The translations under genes and the position numbers were made by a program. Below are positions 62,888-64,000 of a stretch of 64,000 bases of DNA, in pieces; within the stretch, counting starts at the first letter, position 1; each line of letters starts with the position of its first letter. This DNA comes from Antedon bifida (lineage: Eukaryota; Echinodermata; Crinoidea; Comatulida; Antedonidae), in the NCBI GenBank assembly GCA_963402885.1, contig OY727094.1:17610501-17674500 (forward strand), in the 5' to 3' direction. Below the pieces are notes generated by a model that saw only the letters and a program-made list of their open reading frames with translations, was not told the DNA's origin and made no database searches.

Positions 62888-64000
62888 TGCTTATCCCATC
62901 AACATTTTTTATACTTCAGTAAATAAAATAAATAAAAAAGTTAATTTTCAAAAGTAAACAATAATTTTCGCACCAGTCCTTTAGGCAGTTACATTCAAGA
63001 GAACGGAAGCATTAGCCATGCAAAAGCTTATAATAGATTACTATGGCTGAAAAAATGGGTATTTAGAAAGACAAACTGGGCATGAGCACACCCCAAAGCA
63101 TGTCTGGTAAGAAAGTCTAAATGGGAATTTGTAAACTCAAACTGGGCATGTGCACAGAGAGTCTTTGAGATATGTACAGTATGCAGACATTAGTTTGTAA
63201 GACCTATGTTCAATGACTTTGTTTTGGCTGTCAACATAGAGGCCATGTAATAATTACCGTCAGATATATCATTGAATAATGGTCAAAACGATCCTTCCTC
63301 TATGGTAAATATTTTTGCCGAATGGGGTGTATATAGATTACAATTGTTTGATTAGTGTGTATGTTTGTCGGCTGCTGCTGTACAACGAAGGCTCATGGAA
63401 AATTAGAAATGTTTTGTTTACTTTTTTGTTTGGGTTATAAGTGGGTCACTTCAACCTTAGAGGTTAATTCCTCTAACTCAGAATATGCATAGTACTATAG
63501 TCTATAGTAATTAGGTGATCATTTAGAATAAAATGATCACCTATTGTTATTGTACTTGCATTAAAATATTTTTCTTCTTTCTGTACACTTTTTGTGTAAC
63601 AATCATCTCAAAAAGTTAAATGTCAATGATTACCAAAATTTCACAATGTCTTTCAAATACTGTAACTTAGTCCTAATAAGCTTTTCAGCGTGATCACTCA
63701 TCCGTGACGTCATTTATACGCCATTTTGTGAAATCACATTATCAATCATATCTCCATAATTCATTGTCACATATTATTGAAATTCACTACACGTAAACTT
63801 CAGGTCAAGGGTAAAAATATTAGCAAATAAAAACGCACATGCACGTTGGGTCATGCGCGTGAAATCGTGCGTTAAAAATTAAAAAAGCTCAAAATTACGT
63901 TTTGATCAATTTAGAGCATGAATTAGGCCATTTGCGTGTTTTAAAAAATTACTGCGCAAAAACACGTTTTTGCGCGTGCGTACATAGAAAGCGTAAAAAA
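62888..64000. other. Right flank of the window
   Basis: No gene recognised. A short duplication (AAACTGGGCATG at about 63073 and 63147), the hairpin at 63512, and GCGC/TTTGCG-rich palindromic sequence at the end (GCGCAAAAACACGTTTTTGC near 63954) are visible. If the gene starts at 62887 this would hold its promoter, but no core promoter motif is clear. Confidence 0.4.
63512..63543. repeat. Perfect 13-base-arm hairpin
   Basis: TAGGTGATCATTT and its exact reverse complement are separated by six bases, AGAATA. No poly-T or gene end is attached, so it is not called a terminator. Confidence 0.7.

Overview
The window is eukaryotic, AT-rich and dominated by introns and transposable elements. Marine-invertebrate character is suggested by the SURL/Mag/Steamer-like LTR retrotransposon, Penelope-like relics with a GIY-YIG domain, tRNA-headed SINEs ending in a GCGCTATATAAA-type tail, and a ROCO gene that combines ankyrin repeats with a Death domain. 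An echinoderm or related deuterostome is plausible. This is inference; the species cannot be fixed from the sequence alone.

One host gene accounts for all the convincing cellular coding sequence. It lies on the minus strand and spans nearly the whole window, from about 61.4 kb (5' side) to the left edge. I reconstructed it exon by exon from GT-AG boundaries and reading phase; every junction used is phase-compatible. In protein order it encodes four ankyrin repeats and a degenerate fifth, a Death domain, a ROC GTPase domain (Walker A GLENVGKT, switch II DFGGQ, G4-like GTHYE), a COR domain and a Cys-containing C-terminal region. The Death domain sits between the ankyrin repeats and the GTPase, unlike DAPK1, where it is at the C-terminus. 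A scaffold or signalling GTPase in cell death or innate immunity is the natural guess, but no function is shown here.

Layout: 0-3 kb, C-terminal and COR exons, with a Penelope GIY-YIG relic and a LINE tail. 3-6 kb, diverged tandem repeats between COR exons. 6-7.4 kb, COR exons. 7.6-9.5 kb, duplicated repeat blocks and a SINE head. 10.5-13.4 kb, ROC exons. 13.4-20.2 kb, one intron made almost entirely of a LINE, a LINE tail and a 3.5-kb TTAA-flanked element. 20.2-26.7 kb, the P-loop, Death and ankyrin exons, with a second, internally deleted LINE. 26.7-42 kb, a 15-kb intron with a 3-kb inverted-repeat element, a higher-order minisatellite, Penelope ends, foldbacks and RT relics. 42-61 kb, a 19-kb intron with a hAT-type element inside a tandem array, SINEs, a MITE identical to the one at 19 kb, and a young LTR retrotransposon with identical LTRs inside an old LINE relic. 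61.3-64 kb, the first ankyrin exon, a possible signal-like first exon, and flanking DNA.

The strongest leads are the ANK-Death-ROC-COR gene with two in-frame cassette exons in its switch I region, the gapless LTR element whose frame starts at the LTR/PBS junction and ends inside the 3' LTR, and a hammerhead-ribozyme-like fold in a Penelope terminal repeat.
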